From a virus: a stretch of DNA of 22,635 nt. Of this stretch, positions 16,452 to 22,628 are shown piece after piece; position 1 is the stretch's first letter; the number at the start of each line of letters is the position of its first letter. Made by a program: the position numbers and the translations under genes. The notes under the pieces were generated by a model. It had not been told where the DNA came from. It saw only the letters and a list, made by a program, of their open reading frames with translations, and made no database searches. The DNA lies in IMG/VR virus record IMGVR_UViG_3300012936_000195, positions 1 through 22,635 of that record. One strand, given 5' to 3'.

Positions 16452-17015
16452 ATGGCTTCAAAATTTGAAAATTTTACGAGTGAAGATAGGATAGACGTAT
16501 CCTTATTAGAGAATGACGTACACTATCTCTACGGAGATATAGCCGAAGATAATGTGGCTCAAGCTATCAAATGGATATTACACTCTAATCTAAAAAAGAA
16601 GCCAAAAAGAACACTCACTTTGTACATCAATTCATACGGTGGTGACGTTTATCAGATGTTTGCACTGATAGACGTAATGAAAAACAGTTATCATAAAATC
16701 AGTACAATTGGTATTGGTTGTATTATGAGTGCGGCATTAATGATCCTAGCCAGTGGAGCCAAAGGACTCAGATACGTTGGTAAGAATACTGGTATAATGA
16801 ATCATCAACATTCTGATGCTATAGAATCCAAAATGCATGATCTAAGAGCTTCAATGAAAGAAAATGTACACGTCGAACAAAGATGTTTCCAAATATTACG
16901 TGATGCAACTGGCTACTCATTGGCAGATGTGCGTAAAAAATTCAATAATCCTTCTGATCAATACTTCACGGCAAAACAATTGGTTGACTTAAAGGTGGCT
17001 GATCATATACTATAG
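16452..17015 (+). CDS. clpP: ClpP-like serine protease
   Basis: The 187-residue product resembles ClpP along its whole length. YINSYGGDVYQM (58-69) is the oxyanion-loop region (YINSPGG in E. coli). GCIMSAALMILASGAKG carries the nucleophile Ser93, GIMNHQHSD carries His118, and NPSDQYFTAKQLVDLKVAD carries Asp169. The Ser-His spacing of 25 is the same as in E. coli ClpP. There is no propeptide: the ATG at 16452 gives a protein about the size of mature ClpP. An in-frame ATG at 16374 would add 26 hydrophobic/basic residues but lies upstream of the late promoter, so it was not chosen. ClpP forms a barrel that degrades proteins fed by an AAA+ unfoldase; none is encoded here, so it may use a host ClpX/ClpA or act alone, for example in virion protein maturation. 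It stands on the opposite strand from the baseplate genes. Confidence 0.9.
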   Translation: MASKFENFTSEDRIDVSLLENDVHYLYGDIAEDNVAQAIKWILHSNLKKKPKRTLTLYINSYGGDVYQMFALIDVMKNSYHKISTIGIGCIMSAALMILASGAKGLRYVGKNTGIMNHQHSDAIESKMHDLRASMKENVHVEQRCFQILRDATGYSLADVRKKFNNPSDQYFTAKQLVDLKVADHIL

Positions 17016-17019
17016 GTAT

Positions 17020-17253
17020 ATGAGCAATCAGATCAAAAACTTTTCCAGCGGAAAAGACTGGTGGTACATGGATAGGAAACAAGCTATCCAACTTCTGGAC
17101 GTAATTACTGAAGCCTATAATAAGAAACTTTCAGACGAGTTATGGTATGATGATCATGATGTGGCTTTAAAAATGTATGAGATCAAGGACGATATCATGC
17201 GATTTCCTGATATAATATTCCGTAATGCTGGTATTAAAATCGAAAAAGACTGA
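17020..17253 (+). CDS. Small acidic protein of unknown function
   Basis: The 77-residue product is not recognised. It is acidic, apparently mostly helical and soluble, with Trp and Tyr near the N terminus (GKDWWYMDR) and a WYDDHDVALKMYEIKDD stretch in the middle. It begins 4 bases after the clpP stop, so the two are probably co-transcribed and perhaps coupled. No good Shine-Dalgarno precedes the ATG at 17020; an internal ATG at 17068 would give a 61-residue protein starting MDRKQAIQLLD and cannot be excluded. Its position suggests, without proving, a function linked to the protease, such as a substrate adaptor or modulator. Confidence 0.65.
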   Translation: MSNQIKNFSSGKDWWYMDRKQAIQLLDVITEAYNKKLSDELWYDDHDVALKMYEIKDDIMRFPDIIFRNAGIKIEKD

Positions 17254-17281
17254 TAGTTGGAAAGAAAAATGCAATTACCGG

Positions 17282-17310
17282 TTGACATTAATTGAATACT
17301 AGTATATTAT
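17282..17310 (+). promoter_or_regulatory. Near-consensus sigma70 promoter (TTGACA-17-TATTAT)
   Basis: TTGACA (17282-17287) is a perfect -35 box. It is followed by exactly 17 bases and TATTAT (17305-17310), one mismatch from TATAAT. Transcription would start at about 17316-17318. This is the strongest host-type promoter seen in the window. It would drive the 104-codon gene independently of the late promoters, for instance early in infection. Confidence 0.8.
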
Positions 17311-17346
17311 AAGGATGTTATGTTTAAAACGTTAATAAAATATCTC

Positions 17347-17351
17347 GGAGG
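17347..17351 (+). promoter_or_regulatory. Shine-Dalgarno GGAGG deciding the start of the 104-codon gene
   Basis: GGAGG lies 10 bases before the ATG at 17362. The frame could also open at ATG 17320, preceded by AAGGA. However, the predicted transcript start (about 17317) leaves almost no leader for that start, so 17362 is preferred. Confidence 0.7.
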
Positions 17352-17361
17352 TAACAAAGAT

Positions 17362-17676
17362 ATGGCAAGAACAAAACAATACGTTGTATACACTAGAGAG
17401 TTCTCAAAAGGTAGAGTTAACAATAAAGTTGGCGTATTCCTAGATGAGGCTAAAAATGCAACAGATAACTCAGGTAACATCAATGGCGGTGTTATCAAGT
17501 TCAAAAACCTAAAGATGAAAAGATCAACTCCAACAACTGATCTAGTATCTAAAGGTTATGATTTCAATGTAAGAGTAATTGGTACTGGTTCGTACGAAAC
17601 TGCGAAACAAATCAAAAACTCTGTAATTGAGTTATTGTCTGGTACAGGTAAAACTGTAATCAATGCTAACGCATAA
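17362..17676 (+). CDS. Basic 104-residue protein of unknown function, own promoter and terminator
   Basis: The product starts MARTKQYVVYTREFSKGRV and is not recognised. It is clearly basic, with many Lys and Arg and few acidic residues, lacks cysteine, and has no membrane segment or signal peptide. A beta-rich first half (VNNKVGVFLDEA, GGVIKFKNLKMKR) is followed by GYDFNVRVIGTGSYETA and a helical end (AKQIKNSVIELLSG). It sits alone between a near-consensus sigma70 promoter and a perfect intrinsic terminator, with a full GGAGG site, which predicts strong expression. Nucleic-acid binding or a small abundant structural role would fit the charge, but neither is shown. An upstream ATG at 17320 would add 14 residues and is considered unlikely. 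Confidence 0.8.
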   Translation: MARTKQYVVYTREFSKGRVNNKVGVFLDEAKNATDNSGNINGGVIKFKNLKMKRSTPTTDLVSKGYDFNVRVIGTGSYETAKQIKNSVIELLSGTGKTVINANA

Positions 17677-17697
17677 TTAAGACAATTAACACTATGG

Positions 17698-17725
17698 AAA
17701 AAGGCGCTTCGGCGCCTTTTTTTTT
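17698..17725 (+). terminator. Perfect rho-independent terminator
   Basis: The sequence is AAAAA, GGCGC, a TTCG tetraloop, GCGCC, then nine T. The flanking A and T runs extend the stem. It follows the 104-codon gene by 21 bases and should stop its transcript efficiently. Confidence 0.93.
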
Positions 17726-17726
17726 G

Positions 17727-17756
17727 ACTTATAAACAGTTTTTATTGCTTATAAGT
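17727..17756. repeat. Inverted repeat ACTTATAA / TTATAAGT
   Basis: The perfect 8-base arms ACTTATAA (17727-17734) and TTATAAGT (17749-17756) are separated by 14 bases. They lie directly after the terminator and before the membrane-protein gene. They could be a binding site for a dimeric regulator or a weak RNA hairpin. Confidence 0.6.
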
Positions 17757-17778
17757 TGGTTAACAGCATTGTTAACCA
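17757..17778. repeat. Inverted repeat TGGTTAAC / GTTAACCA
   Basis: The perfect 8-base arms at 17757-17764 and 17771-17778 surround the 6-base spacer AGCATT. The right arm overlaps the -35 box of a weak promoter candidate, as an operator would. A third, 6-base pair (TGTGTT 17786-17791, AACACA 17803-17808) follows. Confidence 0.65.
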
Positions 17779-17797
17779 CAAACAATGTGTTTAAATA
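17769..17797 (+). promoter_or_regulatory. Weak sigma70-like promoter candidate for the membrane-protein gene
   Basis: TTGTTA (17769-17774), 17 bases, then TAAATA (17792-17797); each box matches four of six consensus bases. A promoter is needed here because a strong terminator lies upstream, but this assignment is tentative. Confidence 0.3.
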
Positions 17798-17817
17798 ATA
17801 CGAACACAATTTAGTTA

Positions 17818-17822
17818 GGAGG
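17818..17822 (+). promoter_or_regulatory. Shine-Dalgarno GGAGG of the two-helix membrane protein
   Basis: GGAGG with an 8-base spacer precedes the ATG at 17831. This is an optimal arrangement and fixes the start. Confidence 0.75.
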
Positions 17823-17830
17823 TCCATAAC

Positions 17831-18064
17831 ATGGATATTATTAACAAAATAAAATCATGGGCGTCAGCTTTAGCAGATGTCGGTGTTTCTTTAATAGCTC
17901 TAGGAATTGTCCTAGAAGTTCTTTTTACAGGCCAAGGCATTCCTTTTTGGCCAGACATTTCAGTAATTGGAAATGTACAATCAATCATTGCAGGCTTTTC
18001 CGCACAAGGTTTAGTTGGATTAGTAGCAATTTGGGTTTTATATCACATTTACAAATCTAAGTAA
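17831..18064 (+). CDS. Small two-helix membrane protein, holin candidate
   Basis: The 77-residue product has two clear hydrophobic segments, about residues 12-33 (DVGVSLIALGIVLEVLF region) and 55-74 (FSAQGLVGLVAIWVLY region). They are joined by a loop with PFWPD. The N terminus (NKIKSW) and C terminus (YKSK) are basic, predicting both ends in the cytoplasm and the loop outside. Size, two helices and a charged C terminus fit class II holins, but no endolysin is in the window and the family was not recognised with certainty. It could equally be a small membrane protein that alters the host envelope. It has a strong ribosome binding site and lies just upstream of another tiny membrane-protein gene. 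Confidence 0.8.
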   Translation: MDIINKIKSWASALADVGVSLIALGIVLEVLFTGQGIPFWPDISVIGNVQSIIAGFSAQGLVGLVAIWVLYHIYKSK

Positions 18065-18070
18065 AATCTA

Positions 18071-18093
18071 AAAGGTCGCCCTAGGCGGCCTTT
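18071..18093 (+). terminator. Weak terminator or attenuator hairpin between the two small membrane genes
   Basis: AAA, GGTCGCC (18074-18080), CTA, GGCGGCC (18084-18090), TTT forms a seven-pair stem with one G-U pair. The T run is only three bases before CTC, so it is probably a partial terminator or a processing/stability hairpin. It would lower expression of the next gene relative to the first. Confidence 0.65.
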
Positions 18094-18110
18094 CTCACAA
18101 GGAGTATAAT

Positions 18111-18230
18111 ATGAAATTTTTCAAAAACAAATGGACATGGGTTGGTATAGCAGTACTTTTAATTGCCGCTTGGTTAATTATGGGTGATGCACCAATGCTA
18201 CCGGGTAGCGAAGCTACACCGACAGAATAA
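18111..18230 (+). CDS. 39-residue single-span membrane protein
   Basis: A 39-codon frame starts MKFFKNKWTW and ends at TAA 18228-18230. AAGGAG (18099-18104) lies 6 bases before the ATG, an excellent initiation signal that supports a real gene despite its size. Lys residues 2, 5 and 7 precede one hydrophobic helix (about 10-24, VGIAVLLIAAWLI). A short polar tail, MGDAPMLPGSEATPTE, follows, predicting N-in/C-out topology. There is no lipobox cysteine, and signal peptidase cleavage is uncertain. It is placed between two terminator-like hairpins and just after the two-helix protein. A role as its partner, such as an antiholin, is possible but only inferred. Confidence 0.75.
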   Translation: MKFFKNKWTWVGIAVLLIAAWLIMGDAPMLPGSEATPTE

Positions 18231-18252
18231 TAAAAAAATATTCTTAAAACTT

Positions 18253-18279
18253 AAAGGCGTCTAATAGGCGCCTTTTTTT
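18253..18279. terminator. Intrinsic terminator between convergent genes, likely bidirectional
   Basis: AAA, GGCGTC (18256-18261), TAATA, GGCGCC (18267-18272), then seven T on the plus strand: a good terminator for the small-gene island. On the minus strand the same stem is preceded by seven A and followed by TTT. It overlaps the end of the gp5-like gene by two bases, so it probably also ends transcription from that side, with lower efficiency. Confidence 0.85.
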
Positions 18280-19708
18280 ATGACTGATTAGCCAAATTTT
18301 TACTTTCGTGATCTGGATAAGGTTCTCTGGTTGGGAATCTTGTCAATATTGAACCTCTTTTAGTTTCAGTATGTCTAGGGGAATTCAATGCACTACCTGA
18401 TCTAGTTTCTAAAATATTTGTATACAACAAATTACCTTCACTATCTACTTTTAATGATATTCCAGAAATTGCTGTTGTTTTGAGAGCTACTTGACCTGCT
18501 GAGTTCATGTCAATTCTACCTGCACCGTTATTGGCAGTTTCTTTGTGACTAACACCACTATTAATATTTGATGATCCTACCTGTGTTAATTTCAAATCTT
18601 CTCCTGAATACACATTTGTATTCTTAGCAGTAGTAGTACTAATATCTTCACCGGCTTTTAATTTAATTTCACCAGCAACATCAATATGTAAAGTACCAAG
18701 TACATCATCTAAATCTACAGTTGATTTTGGTTGTGTTTCTGGTGTAGTTGATTTAGTGCTGTGTGTTTTAATGTTGATGTTTCTACCTGATTCAATATTA
18801 ATATCTCTATCTGCTCTAAAATTTATATCTTTTTCAGATCTAACTGATATAGAATCAGCACCCCACATTTCAATTTTACCTGATTGAGAAATTTCAACCC
18901 AACCTGTGCCTTTGCTGTTCACAACATATACAGTGCTGTTAGAATCATCAAGTAAAATTTGTGATCCGCCAACGGTTCTTAATCTTACGTAATTTTGACT
19001 GCCGTCGTCCATTACAAACTGATGACCGCCTGGTGTTAATATACCAAACACTTTACTAGGTGTTTCTCTTCTTGCTGTACTGTCAGTTAATCCTCTAATG
19101 TTATCGTTTTCTAATCCTTGTGTAGTAAGTCCTTTGTATAAAGGTTCATGTTTTGCTCTACGTACACCGTCAACAGGTTTACCTGCTTCTGTATGGAATA
19201 AGTCTAGCAAGTCATCTACTTCTGATCCTGCTCTGTTATGTTCAGCTACAGGAACCACAGGAGCATCTTTGCCGAACGTTGCACCTTTGGCTATGCCAGG
19301 TAACATATGATTCATACCTGGTTGAAATAAGCAACCTAAACAAACACCATTGTTTTGATCTCCGTTAATAAATGCTACAATAACTAGATTACCCACATCA
19401 GGAGGTGTCATCCACATACCATAACTTTTTTGTGTAGCAGAATAAGAATTTTCAATTTCAGCTTTACCTTTAACTAAACCGCTTTGTGGTGTTGTTCCTG
19501 CAAATGGCGAACTCCACAGAACAGTTTTCCATTTACTGGCATCTGTTTTGTCGGCTTGTGATCCATATAAGAAAACTTTTAAACGACCCATTCTGGCATT
19601 ATCAATAACTTCCATGACTTCACCAATTTGTATGGTATTAAGTTTTACCTGTTTGGTATCAAACTTTTTATTGTATAATGATGTTGAGCTTTCTATTTTA
19701 TTTGACAT
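18278..19708 (-). CDS. 5: Baseplate hub/central spike protein gp5-like, without lysozyme domain
   Basis: The 476-residue product has the plan of T4 gp5. Residues 25-140 form an OB-fold-like N domain (IGEVMEVIDNARMGRLKVFL; later PPDVGNLVIVAFINGD and GCLFQPGMNHMLPG). Residues 215-330 contain GILTPGGHQFVMDDG and beta repeats, and the rest is a spike. Octad repeats of the gp5/VgrG type are readable as ISVRSEKD, INFRADRD, INIESGRN, INIKTHST (about 285-316) and again as IKLKAGED, ISTTTAKN, TNVYSGED (about 345-370). The C terminus ends in RFPTREPYPDHES, a tail style I associate with marine phage gp5 proteins. T4 gp5 is 575 residues with a lysozyme domain between OB-fold and helix. Here that space holds only about 75 residues with no recognisable lysozyme, so the spike probably punctures mechanically. 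It starts 5 bases after the hub gene. Confidence 0.88.
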   Translation of the reverse strand: MSNKIESSTSLYNKKFDTKQVKLNTIQIGEVMEVIDNARMGRLKVFLYGSQADKTDASKWKTVLWSSPFAGTTPQSGLVKGKAEIENSYSATQKSYGMWMTPPDVGNLVIVAFINGDQNNGVCLGCLFQPGMNHMLPGIAKGATFGKDAPVVPVAEHNRAGSEVDDLLDLFHTEAGKPVDGVRRAKHEPLYKGLTTQGLENDNIRGLTDSTARRETPSKVFGILTPGGHQFVMDDGSQNYVRLRTVGGSQILLDDSNSTVYVVNSKGTGWVEISQSGKIEMWGADSISVRSEKDINFRADRDINIESGRNINIKTHSTKSTTPETQPKSTVDLDDVLGTLHIDVAGEIKLKAGEDISTTTAKNTNVYSGEDLKLTQVGSSNINSGVSHKETANNGAGRIDMNSAGQVALKTTAISGISLKVDSEGNLLYTNILETRSGSALNSPRHTETKRGSILTRFPTREPYPDHESKNLANQS

Positions 19709-19713
19709 TGTTA

Positions 19714-22317
19714 TTATTTAAGTCCTTTAAATAAGTCTTTATCTGATGATGCTATAGATAAAAGACCGTTTTCGTCTTCGCTGTATCTCGCCATAACATT
19801 ATCTCTTGCAACTAGATTGTATTCTGCTTCTGTAAATTTGCTTACTTCTTTTCCTACTAGATTAGCATCTGCATATTCTATAGCTTCTCTGTCAGACAGT
19901 TTTGAAATATCACCTGTCATATCTTTTTGTGATGTTATTGAACCATCGCTGTTTTCTACGTTTGTTCTTTCTTCGATTTTTGTTTTCATTGATTGACTAT
20001 TATCAATCACAGGTTTTTCTTCAGGTTCAGGTATTGGATCTCCCATTACTAGCCCTAAGTCAGTAATAGTATCTCTTACCATATGTAATTTTGTAGTGAA
20101 CTGTCCATTTTCAAATGTATGATCGATTTTCCAAACTCTGTACAATGCTGTTATAAATTCATCAGATTGTTGTCTCATTGCTTCCGGTAAATCTCCCATT
20201 GCTCCTTCAGATGCTGATTTTAGTTTTTCAGATCCTACTCTGGAAACAAATAATACTACGTTTTCTCTTTTAGGATTGAATGCTTCAGGATCGTCCATTT
20301 TTGCACTTTGTTCTGGTTTGTCTAACCAGTAAGTATCTCCAATAATGTCTAGCTCTGCTTTGACCATTTCAGCACTACCTACTTTGGCATTTCTAATTAC
20401 AGTTTGAAATTCACTTCCTGCACCTACTTCAGTAATACCTTCTGTTTCAGGTTGGAAATATCTTTCATAAAATTGTACTGGAAATTGTGTACCGTTTATT
20501 TGTGCCGCTGTGATATATCTTTTATCTTCTATTTTTTCTGCAAGTGTTTGATCCATAGACATCCATGATGTCTTACCAACCTTTCGGAACTCCTGACCAG
20601 CGTCTGCATAAGTGTTGACAACTTGATTACCTAAATAACTTTTACTGTCAATGCTTGATAAACTATCAATCATTGTATTTTCATTTGGATTTAAATTTGA
20701 CCTATCGTAATTTTTGATATCTTCATTATACGATTCGACTAGTTGATTGTAAGCTTCTAAACTGTTTGAATCTGCTTCAACTTCAAAATTTGTATATGCT
20801 TCTTGCACTAATTCTAATGTCTGTCTTCTTAGCGTCAATGTTTTAAAATCACTGCTACCTGTCTTTGCACCACTGCTTTGATATGCTTGATTGATAGCAC
20901 CTTGTTTTGCTAGTTGTTGAAATTTTTGACTGCTATCAAACTCTGCACTTGTTTTAGTTGATAATGCATCGCCATATCTGTTGTACAAACCAACTACAGT
21001 ATCTAATCCATATACATATTGGAAATTAAAATTGATATCAAAGTTTAAAACATCTAAGTTCATACCAGTATTGTAATAGTCGTATCTTTTCACAATATGT
21101 TTTTTAGTTCTCATAGTTTCTGCACGTAATTTTGAATATTCTTCAGATGGTGTCAGCTCATCTCTCACTGCACTTGACACAGTGTTGTAATCCGCTAGGT
21201 GTATTCTCCATGTGAACTTTTTTGCATAGTCTCTACGCAAAGGATCGTATCGTAATAATTCATGATGACAGGTCATCATTGGAAGTAGTTTACCTAAGTT
21301 CACGTCTTCCCAATTTTGTGTTGAAAATGCTTTATGTAAGTTGTCTCTAATACCTGTTATTTCTTTTTGTGCAAACACGTTTCTAGATATTATTTTTTCA
21401 AGTATTTCTCTTATGCTAGTATTTTTGTTTATAGAAAATGTAACAGTTCCAGTATCCGTACCCATGTTTTGTAGCTGTGTGGCATTGATGTCATCTTGTA
21501 TTGGACTGTCTAAAAATTGATCAGCTCTATTTTTATCTTTTTCGTTTGTGTTTCCACCCTTCCATGGTCCTATGACTTCAAAATCATATTGATCTAATAT
21601 TAATTTTGATTGACCCAAATAGTGTCTTTCTTGTTCGTGTAATTTTTCTTTGAATATTCTTAAAAACTCTTTGAAAGAAGGAATTGGTTCTGTGATGTCC
21701 ATGTCTTGTACCAACATATGATCATCAGCTTTACCTAAATCTGTGGCTCTGATAGCTGTTATATCAAACAGTACAGCACCTAGTTCTACTCTATATGTTA
21801 TGTTGCTTATGTAAATTGCATAGACTCTTTTAGTTCCAGGTATTTCTTGCACTGGTGCAGATCCATCTTTGGCTCTACCTTTTAAATAAACCTGTAAGAA
21901 ATATGGATGACTATAGTGATTCTTTATATCTAATAAAGTTGCTGACTTATAAATGTTTCTTAAAAAACTTCCGCCTAAAGGTTGTGTCACTGCCATTCGA
22001 AAATTTGATGAAAAAGTCAAGTTTGTAATTTGGTTTGGAGATGTTGTTCCTTCTATATCTAGTCTTGTTATTTGTGCGACTGTTCCTGCTGTCTGCGCCA
22101 GTATAATAACTTCATCTTCGAATATTGACTTGTTGCTAAGATCATTAATGTCATATGGAACTTCGTCTTTTGATCTTTCGTAATCCATCCATCTTTTTGT
22201 GACTGCTGTCGTAGTCATAGCTAACGTAATATCGTAAGTTACGTTTTCATAATCATGCAATACATTTGGATTGATATCTGTACCGTCTTTAATTAGATTC
22301 CAAAAATTATTTTCCAT
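19714..22317 (-). CDS. Baseplate hub-type structural protein (867 residues)
   Basis: This large soluble protein lies between gp53-like and gp5-like genes. Near the C-terminal third, about residues 719-749, it has the pattern aLYRVWKIDHTFENGQF...LHMVRD. Such Y.V..V.H.F..G.F...L...R segments are characteristic of phage tail hub proteins of the gp27/gpD type, which sit on the gp5 spike. Other visible parts are an N-terminal region with GTVAQITRLDIEG and PLGGSFLRNIYKSA, a RVELGAVLFDITAIRA strand region, and a long central helical part near 500-580. T4 gp27 has 391 residues, so if related this is a much enlarged version. I infer that it forms or surrounds the hub beneath the tube; direct homology to gp27 is not proven. 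It ends in tandem stops (TAATAA) 5 bases before gp5. Confidence 0.7.
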   Translation of the reverse strand: MENNFWNLIKDGTDINPNVLHDYENVTYDITLAMTTTAVTKRWMDYERSKDEVPYDINDLSNKSIFEDEVIILAQTAGTVAQITRLDIEGTTSPNQITNLTFSSNFRMAVTQPLGGSFLRNIYKSATLLDIKNHYSHPYFLQVYLKGRAKDGSAPVQEIPGTKRVYAIYISNITYRVELGAVLFDITAIRATDLGKADDHMLVQDMDITEPIPSFKEFLRIFKEKLHEQERHYLGQSKLILDQYDFEVIGPWKGGNTNEKDKNRADQFLDSPIQDDINATQLQNMGTDTGTVTFSINKNTSIREILEKIISRNVFAQKEITGIRDNLHKAFSTQNWEDVNLGKLLPMMTCHHELLRYDPLRRDYAKKFTWRIHLADYNTVSSAVRDELTPSEEYSKLRAETMRTKKHIVKRYDYYNTGMNLDVLNFDINFNFQYVYGLDTVVGLYNRYGDALSTKTSAEFDSSQKFQQLAKQGAINQAYQSSGAKTGSSDFKTLTLRRQTLELVQEAYTNFEVEADSNSLEAYNQLVESYNEDIKNYDRSNLNPNENTMIDSLSSIDSKSYLGNQVVNTYADAGQEFRKVGKTSWMSMDQTLAEKIEDKRYITAAQINGTQFPVQFYERYFQPETEGITEVGAGSEFQTVIRNAKVGSAEMVKAELDIIGDTYWLDKPEQSAKMDDPEAFNPKRENVVLFVSRVGSEKLKSASEGAMGDLPEAMRQQSDEFITALYRVWKIDHTFENGQFTTKLHMVRDTITDLGLVMGDPIPEPEEKPVIDNSQSMKTKIEERTNVENSDGSITSQKDMTGDISKLSDREAIEYADANLVGKEVSKFTEAEYNLVARDNVMARYSEDENGLLSIASSDKDLFKGLK

Positions 22318-22337
22318 TTTTACACTTCTTTAATTTA

Positions 22338-22628
22338 TTAAACATTTATGCCAGACAACGACTCTCTACTAGGGAGTCTTATTGTTGTTCCAGCACGAAA
22401 ATCTTTAATAGGGTCTTTTATTTCATTCATGTTTCTTTTTGCAAAAACCCACCACAATCTAGTGTTACCATAAAGATGATAAGCTAATAGATCAGGCCTT
22501 CGGTCAAATTTTGATTCTATTGTGTAATATTCATCGTTGTCATCTTTACCTATGATAGGCATAGATATAATATCTCTGTAGTCGTCAACGATTGGCGTTT
22601 TAGCATAAGGTGAACTTCTAGTAGCCAT
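22338..22628 (-). CDS. 53: Baseplate wedge protein gp53-like (short)
   Basis: The 96-residue product contains RRPDLLAYHLYGNTRLWWVFAKRN (about 43-66; key residues RPDLL, YG and WWVF). It is followed by KDPIKDFRAGTTIRLPS (71-87). This is the gp53/LysM-like core: T4 gp53 has a comparable RPEELANAIYGNPQLYWVL stretch. T4 gp53 is 196 residues, so only the core is present here. gp53 clips wedges together around the hub. The gene is followed after 20 bases by the hub gene, and the order gp53-hub-gp5 agrees with the T4-like baseplate cluster. Only 7 bases precede the ATG in the window, so its promoter and binding site cannot be seen. Confidence 0.85.
   Translation of the reverse strand: MATRSSPYAKTPIVDDYRDIISMPIIGKDDNDEYYTIESKFDRRPDLLAYHLYGNTRLWWVFAKRNMNEIKDPIKDFRAGTTIRLPSRESLSGINV

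Larger units (their letters stand above)
16345..16456. repeat. Mirror-image (inverted) promoter/leader region between gp25 and clpP
   Basis: The intergenic region is an interrupted inverted repeat. The outer arms are GCCATAATCTTT (16345-16356) and its exact reverse complement AAAGATTATGGC (16445-16456); each contains the first codons of its gene. The inner arms are AGATATTTAT (16365-16374) and ATAAATATCT (16419-16428), each carrying a late promoter core. The spacing between inner and outer arms differs between the two sides (8 versus 16 bases), so the two halves are related but not identical. Confidence 0.8.

Noticed and set aside
17307-17504. Minus-strand 65-codon frame over the 104-codon gene
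   Set aside because: Antisense to a gene with its own promoter, ribosome site and terminator; no signals on the minus strand.
17727-17808. Inverted repeats taken as a CRISPR, attachment site or origin
   Set aside because: There are only single pairs of short arms with different sequences, no regular spacers, no tRNA and no integrase nearby, so an operator or leader structure is the more modest reading.
17857-18060. Alternative plus-strand frame of 67 codons overlapping the two-helix protein
   Set aside because: No ribosome site and Arg/Ser/Cys-rich composition, whereas the overlapping frame has GGAGG and clear membrane helices.
22338-22360. CATAAATG near the end of the gp53-like gene as a late promoter for the hub gene
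   Set aside because: It does not match NATAAATA at the last base, and the gap to the hub gene is only 20 bases, so read-through from upstream is more likely.
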